This document shows, piece after piece, positions 46,347-58,580 of a DNA stretch of 64,000 nt. The stretch is from the NCBI GenBank assembly GCA_025504975.1, contig JANUWI010000002.1:2418001-2482000 (forward strand). Reading direction: 5' to 3'. The stretch's first letter is position 1. Every line of letters starts with the position of its first letter. The translations under genes were made by a program, and so were the position numbers. The notes beneath the pieces are model-generated. The model searched no databases. It saw only the letters and a program-made list of their open reading frames with translations, and was not told the DNA's origin. This stretch comes from Plenodomus lindquistii. Its lineage: Eukaryota > Ascomycota > Dothideomycetes > Pleosporales > Leptosphaeriaceae.

Positions 46347-47196
46347 TTAAGAAAGATCAGCACCACTCAACTGCCCGGCCGCAGTAATCACAACATCCCT
46401 AACCGGCTTATCCCCCGGACCCGTCTGCGTTCCCTCAATCTTACGAACCACATCCATGCCATCAATCACTTCGCCGAAGACGACGTGCTTGCCGTCGAGG
46501 TGGGGTGTAGCGGAGGTGAGGATGAAAAATTGGGAACCGTTTGTGTTCTTATTAAAATGTCAGTTCAAGGTCCGCTGGAAGAGAGCAGTATGGAGGAGAC
46601 TTACAGGACCAGAGTTGGCCATGCTGAGCAGACCAGGGTGTGTATGTTTCAAGTTGAAGTTTTCATCGTCAAACGAGTCACCGCCGAAGATTGACGCGGA
46701 GCCCGTGCCATTGCCGTTCTTGAAGTCACCGCCTTGAATCATGAAATTTGGGATCTGGGATGCTGTCAGCAATGCAGCGCAACATACTTGAACCCAACAT
46801 GTCTGAAAACAACAATGTGCAACGTTGTATGTGTGTGAGACACGTGACATCGTGACGGATAACAAGAGGCTGCCTTACCACGCGATGAAACGTGCTGCCC
46901 TTGTACCCTCCACCCTCGAAATCGCCCGTACAAAACCGTCGAAAGTTCTCAGACGTCGCAGGCACAACATCGAGGAATAACTCCATCTGTATGCGTCCAA
47001 TGGCCTGCCCGCCAATCGCAATGTCAAAGTACACAACCGGGTTGTCAGCATGGCGCTTCGGTTTCGCGGCTGCGGATGACGCGACCGGTGCTGCTGCTGC
47101 AGGCGTCGCGTTCGTCGCCGTCGTGCTCTGTGTAGGGCGCGCGTTCTCCGTCGATTCGCCCACCGGAGTGGAGTTCTTGCTTTGTCCGCAGCCCAT
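46347..47196 (-). CDS. Cyclophilin-type peptidyl-prolyl isomerase, probably myristoylated
   Basis: Three exons, 47196-46879, 46754-46605, 46547-46347 (introns 124 and 57 nt), 222 aa. It starts MGCGQSKNS, a fit to the N-myristoylation consensus (Gly2, Ser6) with Cys3 available for palmitoylation, followed by an Ala/Thr-rich linker. The catalytic domain then shows [29 protein letters not shown] and GSQFFI, all usual active-site segments. It catalyses proline isomerisation in folding or signalling. The N-terminal lipid signal is unusual for cyclophilins and suggests membrane attachment. Confidence 0.92.
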
Positions 47197-47627
47197 GGCG
47201 AATTCTACAATTCGTGATCGCAAAAGTAGCAAAGCCGTTATAATTCAGAGTACTGGGTAAGAGAATGAGAAAGCAAAAATCCCCGTGACGAAGTCCGCGA
47301 TGACGGCAACCGCACGCCACGGGGAAGCTAGGGCGCAAGCTAAGGGGGCACACGCGAATGTGCACATACCAAGGTTTCTGGGCAATGACTTCATAGCAGG
47401 GTAATTGTGCTTGTGCATGGAAGTATTCTTATTGATTTTCTTCTTTATTAGGTTTTGTGTATTTTACTCGATATACCAGGATTAACTGATTAGGGATGGG
47501 ATGGCAGGACGCGGAGTGGGGATGATCGACCGTTCCGCAGGCCCTGCGGTGAGGGATCCTTGCTGAGATCATTTGCGCGGCTGTTCCCACCACCATCACC
47601 ACCAAAAGTCCCATATCTACAAGTTCC
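47197..47627. other. Intergenic region
   Basis: 431 bp between the cyclophilin start and the 3' end of the HsbA-like gene. Only promoter sequence is expected. Confidence 0.5.
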
Positions 47628-48268
47628 CTAAGCAAGCGCGTTCGCGGCGTAGAAGTCTATCGCCTTTTGTATTGCGTTGTGGATGTTTGCAACTGCATCC
47701 TCCCCCTCCTTAATCTTCGCTTCTCCGACTCCCTGATTCGATTTCGCCAGGACCGCTGCGCTGAACGTGTCGTGGTCGTAGAGCAATAACTTGAGACTTG
47801 CGATTACAACAGGGGTCAACCCGCTTTCTTTGAATACTGGCTCTTTGTCTATGAGGAGTTGGGATGCGAATGGGATGCTTAGGTTTACTACGATCCAGGA
47901 TCAGTCACGAGAGCGAATTGGAATGAGTGGAATGACGGACCGGTGTTGACAACAGTGTCGATGATATCCTGGGTTTCCTGCACAGTAAAAGGCTTCGCCA
48001 GAAGCGCATGCCTGAACCCAGCGCGATTCACCTTGTGTATCTCTGCTACGCCAGCAAGGACCGGAGCGCCTTGGACAAGCGTGGTCGGGATGGGTCCGCC
48101 TTGGAAAGCTGCTGTTGCTGGGTACAAATCGAGTACGGCTTCATGGATGTTTAGAACGTCCTGCTTTACATCTGCACCGGTTGGTAAGAGCTGGCGTGGT
48201 GAAAGGGCGAATGGGAGCGCGAACGCAAGGGAGGGAAGTATGAACACGGTGGGCAGAGAAAAGCGCAT
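47628..48268 (-). CDS. HsbA-like / cell wall mannoprotein 1 family secreted protein
   Basis: Two exons, 48268-47941 and 47887-47628 (53 nt intron), 195 aa. Signal peptide with an ALPFALSPRQ maturation region, then an all-helical domain with the HsbA pattern: GADVKQDVLNIHEAVLDL, a Gly/Pro-rich middle, VNRAGFRHALLA and a final AIQKAIDFYAANALA. Members bind hydrophobic surfaces or act as cell-wall galactomannoproteins, and are often expressed during plant or insect contact. No GPI signal is seen. Confidence 0.85.
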
Positions 48269-48894
48269 CTTGACCTTTTGTTCTTTCGAGGGTTAAGATT
48301 GAAATGAAATATCTGTGAACAATATGGCGATCCAGGTCATTATATGCACGCTTGAGAATTCCTGGGCAACTCGCGATTAAGTAAAGTGTCGTTCACATGA
48401 GAGGCATGAGCCTCGGCTTGCTTTCGGTGTTGTTGATCTAGGCTTGAAGATCGTGAATTTAAGGAGATGACCATGCAGGAAGCAGTATGGTGTTGCGATG
48501 ATCGCTAGATTAGGTAGGGCTCAAACATGTGCGGGGAAGGCTCCGAGAGACGTAGGCGACCGAGTGTGGGGTACATTGTCACATTGTCTAGCGTGACCAA
48601 ACGGCTACGCCAACTCGTTGCCCCTTTTTCACGTTGACCCATTCAGCGTGCAAATGCTAAGCTTCAAAGAGCAGATTTGCGGAGAGGCAACGGTGATCTT
48701 GTCCTAGTGACCAGACTTACTTATTGAAGGAAGCGACCATTCTGATTCGCATTAGTGTACTAGGGTAGCATAAATGACGTTTGAACCCTCCTCGGGAAAC
48801 TCCTCGCTCGATATCTTCTACTTTTGTACCAGCACTACGGGAACTGACAAGAGAGCTGGAAATCGATGTACATTGACAGTAGGTATCCTTCACC
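48269..48894. other. Intergenic, nothing recognised
   Basis: 626 bp holding the HsbA gene's promoter. A minus frame 48971-48717 is in a different phase from the adjacent membrane protein and is treated as chance. Confidence 0.5.
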
Positions 48895-50084
48895 TCATTC
48901 TCCACGACCAGAAATTGTCGTAAAAACTGTGGAGTGGGGTAGAACCTCAATGTCCACACTGAGATCATCATGAGAGATGTGATAGGACGTCTCAGATCGA
49001 TTTACTTTGGGTTGAGCGACGAGTTTGGGCGAGGGCGATTGTTGTTGAAATCCTGGATTTCTTGAAGGTTGATCATCTATCGATACCTTTGGAGCTCTCC
49101 ACTCTGCGAACTTCCTTCGGACCGGCTGTAGCAAGGGTAAACAAGCGTTGATCGCGGCGAGACACGGTTCGACCACGCTATAAACACTGAGTGGGACGAG
49201 GCTGTGCGCTAAGTTGTCGTAACTGACTTTTATGATGGCGTCGACTCGCAGCACTGATATAACGCAAATGCTACGTTCCAATGTTAGCACTTGAATTTTC
49301 CACATTGTCTTGTATTTTCGAAGGAATTCGCCATATCTAGGCCTGGATTACTCACGCAAATCCTAGCCCAAAGATCACGATTAAATTTATCTTTTTGCTC
49401 TGGTCCATCTGCAGGCCCCAGATCTTCGCCAATGGAAGTGCGACAATGACAACGTCAATGACCATGTTGAAAACGGCTCTGGACAGGTATTGCATCTCTT
49501 GTCGTGAACAAGCTTCCTCGTCGATACGTTCGCGCCAATTCATTCTAGATGCTTTGCAGGTTAAGAATTCCGCAACAACATTGGCGATGCAGTAGCCGAA
49601 GAGGATGAAAATGACAAAGTAAGACGCGCAAGCCATGCGTTTACTTCCTGAAAAAATGACTAGGTATAAGTGTAAGCTAAGTTACAAATCAGAGACAGCG
49701 CGGTTGTGAACTAAAGTTGTTAACTTGATAACTTGGAAAATGCGCTTGTATAACTTTTACCTTCATTAGTGTTGGTGTAGCGTGATTGACATCGGACGGT
49801 TGACGACCGATTCCACCGTAGATAACCGTGGCGATGGTAAGGACGGCGTTAGCGACGGCAAGAGTCTAAATTACTTGGATCAGCCGCAATGAACCCCAAA
49901 GGTTCTTGTATAAACGTACAGCTCCGAGGATTATGGAGTAGTCGTTTAACTCCAAACGCTTGCGTAGCATGAGTCGAGCCCAGATACGAAGTGCGACAAA
50001 AAGCACGGTAAATGGTATCATGATAGAGCAAATCATGATGACAATGGTCCCGTCACTGTTGGGGCGAATAGCCTCATTTGCCAT
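48895..50084 (-). CDS. SAT4/rhodopsin-domain 7TM integral membrane protein
   Basis: Fungal rhodopsin-domain (Pth11/SAT4-type) membrane protein. Exons seen: 50084-49920, 49865-49761, a third ending at 49356, and 49270-48895. The acceptor of the third exon (about 49640-49690) is unresolved, since no single choice both keeps phase and restores a full third helix. Visible features: helix 1, the RLELNDYSIILG loop, the YGGIGRQ motif, a Cys-rich loop (LTCKASRMNW), and a soluble C-terminal tail after VRRKFAEW. The family includes receptors sensing surface cues in pathogens; no ligand can be inferred. Confidence 0.75.
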
Positions 50085-50630
50085 GACGAAAGGTGATAGA
50101 TAAGACCTGAGAGTCTCGCAAGATCCAGGTTGGTGTGAGACGGCAACTAAATAACTTTTTCAAACCACACAACCCGTAGGACGCTAAACTCTGTAGACAC
50201 TTCTGGTGCTCTCGAGCTGACAAGTGACAGGAAGTCGTGTCCGAAACAGGGTAATGGGTGTTAACCTACCGGTATCACCAAACGATAATATCTGGACTGG
50301 GTCACACGGCTCTCACGTAAGCAAATTGGACGGTGCAACGATCTGCAGGATGTCCGGGAGCATTTGAGAGACGTAGATGAATGCGAATAAGCAACGAAAT
50401 CGTCGAATCAAACGTAAGTCTCTCCTACATCACGATGAGGGCACGTGCCGGGCTGAGCGGCTAAAGTCGACCAGCGAATGCAGTCCAGCTCATCATTGGG
50501 TAATGTTTTCCTTGTGGCATGGTAAGCGTTACATGTTATCATTCACAGGCATCGTAAGCATTGTCTCGACACATCTATATCATTCAAAGCTGCCTCGTAG
50601 ACAGTTTCCTCGTGACTCTAGCTGCAACAC
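50085..50630. other. Intergenic, nothing recognised
   Basis: 546 bp between the 7TM gene start and the 3' end of the deuterolysin gene. No feature supported. Confidence 0.5.
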
Positions 50631-51811
50631 CTAACCAACAGTACAACCCCCCAGTCTGACACTCTCAGCATACATCTCGTATGTATCAGCGTTCGCTGCT
50701 GCCTGAGTTGCGCTCAACTTTTGAGCTGCAACATACCCATATCCGTAATCATCAGTTCCGTATAAGTGTGTCATCTCGTGCAGAATTGCGCCCGCCCTGT
50801 CGTAATCATCGTTGGCGCACTGGGGCGCGAGTTCCGGAAAGTCCCAGAAGCCGTTGTTTGGGCATGGTACGATGACATTCGCGCTTGGGACGGTGTAAAG
50901 CAGTGCAGAACCGTCGGTACAGTCGCTGTAGGTGTCGGTACAGGAGATCTTGGGGGAGGTAGTTTGCACGCCCTTGACGTCATTGTAGATAGTCTGAACC
51001 TTGGACTTGACCGATGTCGACTTGAACCAGGTCGTGAAGTAGGCGGCTCCAGTCCCGGCAGCGGTGGAGGCAGCACCGGCCATGGAGATAGCGTTCGAGA
51101 CGCTGGTCTTGAGGGCAGACGTTTGCGAAGTTGAGCATGATGAATAGGTAATGGCGCGCTTCTGAATGCGGGAGTTGAATGGCTCCGAACGTTTGTGCGA
51201 AATGTGTTGCCTAACGAGAGATCAGTTCCATCGCATCATCGAGGTTCGAGATTGGTAACGTACTCAGCGACAACGCTCTGATCGGGGGTCACTTCGATCG
51301 AATCGGTTGTTTGATCTGCGCACAAGGACAGATCCTGGAACGTGGTGGGAGCCTCCTCTCCTGTAGCGTAACGGAAAGCCTGGACGGCGGCCACCTTGGC
51401 TTTATCAACACCCTTGAGCTTATAGCTCTTAGCCGCGTTCACCGCTACAGTGACAGTCTCTCCTGCCGCAATCTTCTGGAAGCTCTCGGGGCTCAGCCCG
51501 GTCTTCTTGTAGTTAACGTAGACTCCGTCGAAAGGCAAAGCTTTGCCAGCTGTCCCGAAAGTTAGAAACATAATCCGGAATAAATGAGTCTAGTCGACAG
51601 TATCCTCACCTGCGTCAGCTACCAATAGATCCTTGGTTGCATGAGCCTTAAAGACAGTGTTGCCCTTGAACACCTGAAGGGTATCATTCCCAGTGTTGGT
51701 AACCTGGACATTCACAACGTGATTGCCTGCATCCGCAATAGAGACCGACAAAGGGCAAGCCGCCGAGGCAACACCAGCAAGAAGAACAACAGGCAAAGAC
51801 TTGGTAAGCAT
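50631..51811 (-). CDS. Deuterolysin (M35) zinc metalloprotease, secreted
   Basis: Three exons, 51811-51610, 51549-51264, 51210-50631 (introns 60 and 53 nt), 355 aa, the normal length. Signal peptide ending ASAAC, a prodomain, and a dibasic cleavage site (IQKR) before the mature enzyme at AITYSSC. The mature domain has the aspzincin motif HEMTHLYG with a downstream GTDDYGYG, which together give the two zinc-binding His and the Asp ligand. Cysteines are paired as in the family. It degrades basic proteins outside the cell. Nothing suggests inactivity. Confidence 0.93.
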
Positions 51812-53071
51812 TTCGGCTGACTTTCTCGAGGATCTTCGATGTGAAGTCTGGTAGTGATGAGTACTGTAACAACGAGAGATGAGAGTGCTTCTTAAGTACT
51901 CCCGTTCTCTATGATTTCGATCCCCATTTCTCAAGTATCTATCTCGGTCATGTTCGTAATACCAGGGCCATCTCGTGTAGGCCATTACGGAGGTCGTTCT
52001 ACGTTAAGCAGGTGTTCAAGCTACACCAAGGAATCTTGGGGAAGCTTGGTAATTCTTGAACCCATGCTTCGGCTTGCCAAGCTGTCTTAAGTAGGTGCCC
52101 AAACTAGTGAGTAATACGCACTCAACATGGTGCATTGCTACTGGACGATGTGTGTAATGAATCGTAGTTTCAGATTCGCGCTAAGACGATTCAGGAAGGT
52201 TCCCGGCCATTACTGCACATTTAGGTAGGTGGAAACCCGGGGTCGGGCATAAGCCCCAGCAGCTGCTACAGATAGCATCGGCTATGGATCTCATGAGGCG
52301 AAAAAATGTTGCTGATTGTTCGGCACTGACCGTGGACACTCAACCATTCGCCTGCACCTTCACTCCACTCCATCTTCACTCCATTTCGACAACTCACCTT
52401 TTCGGAACTTGATCGTCTTCATATCTTATCTCCCAGACTCAAGCAGAGTTTGAGCCCGATTCGCTGGACACTATCTTGTACAGGTTACCCTGCTTACGAG
52501 AGAGCGATCACTAGCCGGTCTGCTTCAGCTTCACACTGTGTCATCATGAGTGTAGCGGGTCAAATTCAGCCTTCCGGACATCACTTGCATATACAGCAGT
52601 TCCAATTGTGCAAAATTCGATCCTCGTATAATTACATTATTGGCGTGACAGAAACCGCTTTTCGCACGCGCCTCAGACACCACAAAGTAGTCAGTTCAAA
52701 GCGTCTACCCATAATCCGATTCCAGCACGATAGTGATAATACCAACAAGAGTTCCGGTATCCAGATGTTCTGAAATTGTAAAATCTCAGAGTCGCGAGTT
52801 TAGTTTATCTGGAACCCTCGTCATGTTCGCATGCTATGAGTTCTACATGAAAGTAATTGCTACGCATGCAGCTACGACAATGCCGAGGAAGGGTGTCGTG
52901 GTCGCGGGACCGGAGTTGTCTGCATCCTTGTACGTCTTCGTCGTATTATCGTACTGTCGACACTATTTCTCATCGTTGACCCGAATCACGTCCCCGGAAA
53001 TATTGAAATCTGCTCTACTGTCAGTGCCCGGTGGGACAGGCTCGTTGTCGTACTTTGCACCATCAGCATAG
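51812..53071. other. Intergenic, nothing recognised
   Basis: 1.26 kb containing the deuterolysin promoter. Small open frames at 52450-53071 lack start context and protein-like composition. Confidence 0.5.
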
Positions 53072-54160
53072 TCACTTGGATTTGTGGTTGTCAAAACCTA
53101 CAGAACCGTTGATGTATGCACCAAATCTCCAACTACGAGCGAAGTTGACGTTAAGCACATGTTGTAGATCACCCCCTGGTGCACACTCCTCGGTGACCCC
53201 AAAAATGCTTCGAGCTCTCGCGTTGATGATTGGAGTGTCTAAATAAATACCAGTGGAAAAGTCAAAGTCATCGAAGTCAATCCCGAATGTGTCATCAAAA
53301 AAACTGATCTTGGGAACGAAATTTGGCTTGAATGGTCGTGCGGAAAGCAAGCCAGAGATCAAATGAGTCCAGCTGGATCTCAGCATTCCAAGGCAGAGCT
53401 TTGAAGTTAGTTTCGTCCCTTGATCAAAGTGTTAAATCTGACCAAATGGTGCTGTTCAGTCCTTATCACTGAGACTGCGAAGCGTTGACTGAATCGCTGA
53501 TGTAGTCTGTGTTCATGGAGATGGAGGCTTCCGCACCGTCCGGTACCTGATGAATATCTCTTATTAACAGCCTGATTTATTTACAAAACTCCCGACTTAC
53601 TTCCATGTCGAAACCGTACTCTGTCAGTGCAAGTGTTCCGTTGTGATTGAATCCCCCTGTCAGGAAGGGCCCGTATTTGATGGGAGCAACCGCGATCCCA
53701 GGGATACGTATGCTATATGTGGAAGCAAGGAACAGTTCGCTCATAAACTGCCATGATTCTTTGACGTTAGTGGACAGCTTCACATGTGCTTTGATGCTGT
53801 GTGCGGTGACGCTTGCATTTCCCACCAGATCCGGCACTACATTTTTTATGCCAAAGCCTCGAATCTTGAACCCTACGGAGACAAAATCGATATCACCCTC
53901 GATTGAACATTCCAGACAAGTAACATTGAGGGGACTGCCAGAACGTAACAGTAGAACTTTTTTTGTGATAGTAGTCGCAAGATTCACAAGAGTAGAAGTC
54001 GGCGCGCTTGAGTCGACAGGAGTAGGTATGGCTTGGGTAATACTAGGTGGCCGAAGGGCTGCCAAGTGCGCCTTCTGCAGCCACTTCGCGAAGAATCCTT
54101 CAGCCTTGTAGGTACGGTGGAAGCGTGACGTCTCAGAGATGTGCGAAGGTGTCCTTATTT
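53072..54160 (-). pseudogene. Decayed DUF7223-like secreted protein fragment
   Basis: The minus frame from about 54160 to 53577 reads LNVTCLECSIEGDIDFVS, then a beta-rich SIRIPGIAVAPIKYGPF stretch, as in the DUF7029/DUF7223 surface proteins of ascomycetes. A GTAAGT intron (about 53602-53549) leads to VPDGAEASISMN, after which the frame stops. A later segment ending TEECAPGGDLQH is in a shifted frame, with a switch at a run of seven T near 53300. The usual N-terminal domain and signal peptide are absent. I read it as a truncated, frameshifted remnant; coordinates are approximate. Confidence 0.5.
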
Positions 54161-56512
54161 AGTCAGCGAAGGGTCTTGTGAAATCTTTGGGCATGCTCGG
54201 GTGGAGACAATGGGGGTGAACGAAGGGGTGAAAAGAACTTGGGCAAACATTTGGTATTCTATAACGTGCGAATGGTCCCCAAAGTAAACCCTTCGAAAAA
54301 CCGGCAAGCTCTGATGAACTTCTTCAACAATCTCGATAACGAAATACTAAACTCATTTGTGGGCGAAGAGGCTGAGACCCGTTCCTCAAAGGATCCACCG
54401 ATTGGTGGCTCGATAAGGATGGATTTGCACACGGAACTGTATGCCCGGGTCACTGAATTCGAGACCTGACTGAACATAAGATGGGCCTATTGCATGCGTC
54501 ACGTAAAGATAGTTCGCAAGGCGTGGATTTGGAGGGATAGCAATGACAGTAAGAAGCGTCATGCGGATGGAACGATAAACCAAAGCATTGCGGAAAAGGA
54601 ATGATGGGCAGCTTAATACCTGGGCGGTTGCCGAGGTGCATACACGGATAGTATGTCATCGACCAAGCGCTCCGCGGTTTTTCCCTCGAATTCGATTCCA
54701 GCCATGAGGCTCCGCAATATAACTGCTTTCGCGTGACTGAATGCCTCATCGAAACGATCTAGATGGAGAGCTCGGGTCAGTGTTTGACAAGGAAGATTTG
54801 TCGTATTCAATGAGAGCCTGTCGTTCATGCTACCACGCATTTGAAGAACTTGAGACACTTTCGTAGCACCAGCGCCTCTTCAAGTTAACGCAGTGGTTTC
54901 GTGTATCAGCAATAAGTAGCCCGTAATGTACGGCCATCATCGAGGTAGACAGGCTAGTTCGAATCAATATCATAAGTAAGTAGCAACTGAATGACCTCAA
55001 ATCCTGTGCTTGGTTTGTCTTATCGCAAGTGATGTGGGATACTGATGGCTGTCGTACGCCAAGGATGAAGCGTACAGTCGAGAAACGGTCTCTCGCCCTG
55101 GATCACAGCGTGTGGATCAATGCCCACCTTGTGCTGATCATACTTAGCCCAGCTCGTCTAGGTAGTTAACGAAAAGAAGTCGCTTCTGACAGAAGCCGAC
55201 TTTGCGAGAGCATCATTCGCCCGGAAACTTCCAGCAAATAATTTCAACGATTGGAGATTTTCCGCTCCCAGCCTTGATAGCCCAGCATCTGTTTGCAACA
55301 GGCGCGCAAGCTTCTCACTGATTACACGTCCCGTGACGTAGGACACGCCATATTGATCCTTGTTGCTCACCTGCCCGTGCTTGAAAGTGGTCAACATCGT
55401 GTTAAAGATCCATTCTTTTGGGAGCTTATCAGCAGTTGGGATCTCGCTCCAGCGCTTGTCTGTGACCGGAACATACAAAATCTTGATGATTATGTTTTGC
55501 TTTATACATCATGTTCGCTCTATTTTCCAGTTAATCGAGTTTGGTTTGAGACTACCTATGGTAGCTAGTTGCCTGCAGGTAGACCAGAGTGGCGCAGACA
55601 TCGCAGGACGATGGAGACCCAATGAGTCTGTCTTTCGGAATGTGAACACCGAACTGCATCCTTCGGTGCTTGTTCAACTACCGCAGCGCGACGCTACAGC
55701 CTGAGCATCGCTCGGTGGCGTCTTGTCTCGCCTCGGCAATGTCTTGGTCTACTGCTACCGCGCAATTACTGACTTTACATCCTCAGAGAAACACTGAACT
55801 CAAAATGTCCCTTGAAATAGTTGAATATCTGACGTAGATGATAAGTGCGGCAATTTGGTGGAAGCAAACAGTAGATGGTGCCTAACACTTATGAGTAAGC
55901 ACATGAACCGACAACATGCGTTGTGTTCTAGCTACCAAGAACGACTAGGATCGAAAACGCCCACGACTTGAATTGTCCTCGTGAGGCATACTTTCCCTCC
56001 CTGGTTTTCCTCAGTTCACTCACTGCTCTCCCCGCGATTACCCCGCAGACGTCAACCGCGCTAGTCGATCGGTCAAGCTCCACGAGCGGACACCAACACC
56101 CAACGGTCTTTTCGCCAAGCAACCTTCATGCAACCTTTACTCTTTGTTACCCTATCATAAGACTAGGCGGTAATGCCAAAGCGCACAAGAGTCTTCGCCT
56201 TGTTTGTTGCCAAGACTTCCACCCCAGGATCCACTGAGATAGTCCAGCAATTGCCTCAAAGGAGCAGGTAAGCTGGGGTATTGTGGGACGAGAATTGAAC
56301 ATGTGCACCATGGTGCAGCATCTTCGCTGTTACGGGCGCCTGAGGTTGTATCGCCGCGGCCGACAGGGAAACAAGTGAGGGGGGCGTTCCTTCATGGTAC
56401 ACTAGCATAAAGCCTTGCGATGGCCGTATCCTCTAAAGAAGTCCATCTTCGGGCCCATCAGCTCTGACACCTATCTCACAAACTATCGTGCCGCAACAAC
56501 TTTCACTGAGGA
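54161..56512. other. Long gene-free stretch
   Basis: 2.35 kb. Two minus frames, 54858-54613 (81 codons) and 55478-55158 (106 codons), have fairly protein-like composition but no match I know; they may be relics. Otherwise this is the promoter of the transporter at 56513. Confidence 0.45.
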
Positions 56513-58280
56513 ATGGGCTGCTTTAACACTCATGCGTCGGGTACTTTGGACCCTCCAGAGGTCCGCAACTGGAGGATTCACCTCATCGCGTTAATCGCGT
56601 CCATGTCCGCTCTCGCTAGTGAGATCCAACATCGACTTGCCCCCTAATACAACTTGCTGACCTTCTTGTAGTGGGCTATGATACCGCAGTTATTGGCGGC
56701 ACCATGGCACTCAACTCTTTCATCCGAGACTTTGGCATGAACGACATCGCGAAGACCAATCGCGACACTATTCAGGGCAATATTGTTTCCACTTTCCAGG
56801 CCGGTAAGCTCAATTGCAGCATTTCATCGTGCAATCGCTGATACCATCAGGATGTTTCTTCGGCGCCCTCATCGCCTTTCCCTTCGCCGAACGCATCGGC
56901 CGCAAGAAAACCATGATAATAGCTTCTTCCGTCTTCCTTCTGGGCGGCACACTCATGACCGCATCTCAAGGAAGTTTGAACATGATCTACGGCGGAAGAG
57001 CGGTCGCCGGTCTCGGTATCGGTGCATCCTCCATGGTTGTGCCAGTGTACATTTCCGAGACCGCGCCGCCTTCCATCCGTGGTCGACTTGTGGGTATCTT
57101 CGAGATCGCCTCACAAGGTGGCGGTATGCTTGGCTTCTGGATCAACTACGCCGCGGATCGGACCATCGACGTGGAACGACAGGCCCAGTGGATCATTCCG
57201 CTTGCTATTCAACTCATACCTGGTGTACTACTTCTACTTGGTGTTGCGTGGTGTCCAGAGTCCCCGCGTTACATGGCCAAGAACGACAACTTTGAAGCTG
57301 CAGAGAGGATTTTGACCAAGATCCGAAACCTCGACCTCAACCACGCTTACATTCAACATGAGATGAGTGAAATCAGAGCACAAGTTGAGGAGCGCAGTGC
57401 GAACCGTCAAGGCAAGAAGGCGCAATTTATGAAGCTGTTCCAGAAGGGTGTCAGGAATCGCATGGCCATTGGTCTTGCTCTCATGTTCCTGCAGTCATTC
57501 ACCGGTGTAAGTGTACCATCATCTCCATCCGCAACTTGTGACTAACTCAATCAGGTCAACATCATCACATACTACGCGCCACGTATCTTCGAGACACTAG
57601 GTATCTCAGGCACATCGCTCAAGCTCTTCTCCACTGGCTTCTACGGTATAGCAAAGACGCTTGGCATGTTCACCTTTACCTTCATCGTCGTGGAGAAGGT
57701 CGGTCGGCGCAAAGGTTTGATCTGGGGTGCAGCTCTTGGATGCATCCCAATGTGGTACATTGGCGGCTACGTCATGAAAGCTGATCCAGCCGCGGCCGCA
57801 CTGCGTGGCGACGTCTCTCGCAACGGGTGGGGCTACCTCGCAATGGTCTGCGTCTACGTCAACGCATTCATCATCTGTGCGACCTGGCAAGGCATCACTT
57901 GGACGTACGCGAGCGAGATCTTCCCACTTGATATTCGCATGCTTTGTGTTTCCTTGACCACGGCAGACACATGGCTTGGCTCCTTCATCATCGCGCGTAG
58001 CACGCCATATATGATCTCCGATCTGGGGTACGGCGCATACTTCTTTTTCGCTTCGATCCTAGTCGCAATGGGTGTTTGGAGTTTCTTCTTCGTCCCTGAG
58101 ACCAAGGGAATCAGTCTCGAAGAAATGGACGCTCTCTTCGCACAGCCGACTCACAAAGCAGTTTGGGCGCAATTGCGAGGTAGGCCTATCATTACGGCGG
58201 AAGAAGTAATAGCAAGGAGTAAAGGTTTAGAACCAGTCAAGGAGAAAGACGTGGGTATAGAACGCATCGAGAAGATGTAG
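56513..58280 (+). CDS. MFS sugar/quinate-type transporter
   Basis: Twelve-helix permease. Four exons: 56513-56618, 56672-56803, 56851-57506, 57555-58280 (introns 53, 47 and 48 nt), 539 aa. Sugar-porter signatures present: GYDTAVIGG in helix 1, ERIGRKK, GRAVAGLGIGA, PVYISETAPPSIRGR, the later VEKVGRRKG, and PETKGISLEEMD after helix 12. The early MGYDTAVIGGTMAL and the length suggest the quinate-permease-like branch, but substrate is uncertain. Proton symport at the plasma membrane is expected. Confidence 0.92.
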
Positions 58281-58580
58281 ACCGCACGGTCAGGGTAGGT
58301 GGGCTAGTTCCAGACAGGTAGACACGGGTTTCGCGGTCTACCGATAATGTCATTAGTGCACCTCTCCACTTGCTTTTCGTGCCCGTAAGCTCTCACTCTT
58401 GTCTCCTTACCCCACCCCCACGACGCAAATTTGCCGGTTAAACCCCAGATTCCTAATCTCATCCTCCGCTCACAAATCGAACACAACCCCCCCCCTTCAT
58501 CTTCTCCCGCCATGCCACTGTTACCATGCCCGGCCCCTGCGCCACGGCCAGCCACTCCTTCCCATCCTCCCCTCCACAGC

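Noticed and set aside
48717..48971. Extra exon or separate gene after the 7TM protein
   Set aside because: Different frame, no plausible splice, and the 7TM frame ends normally at 48895.
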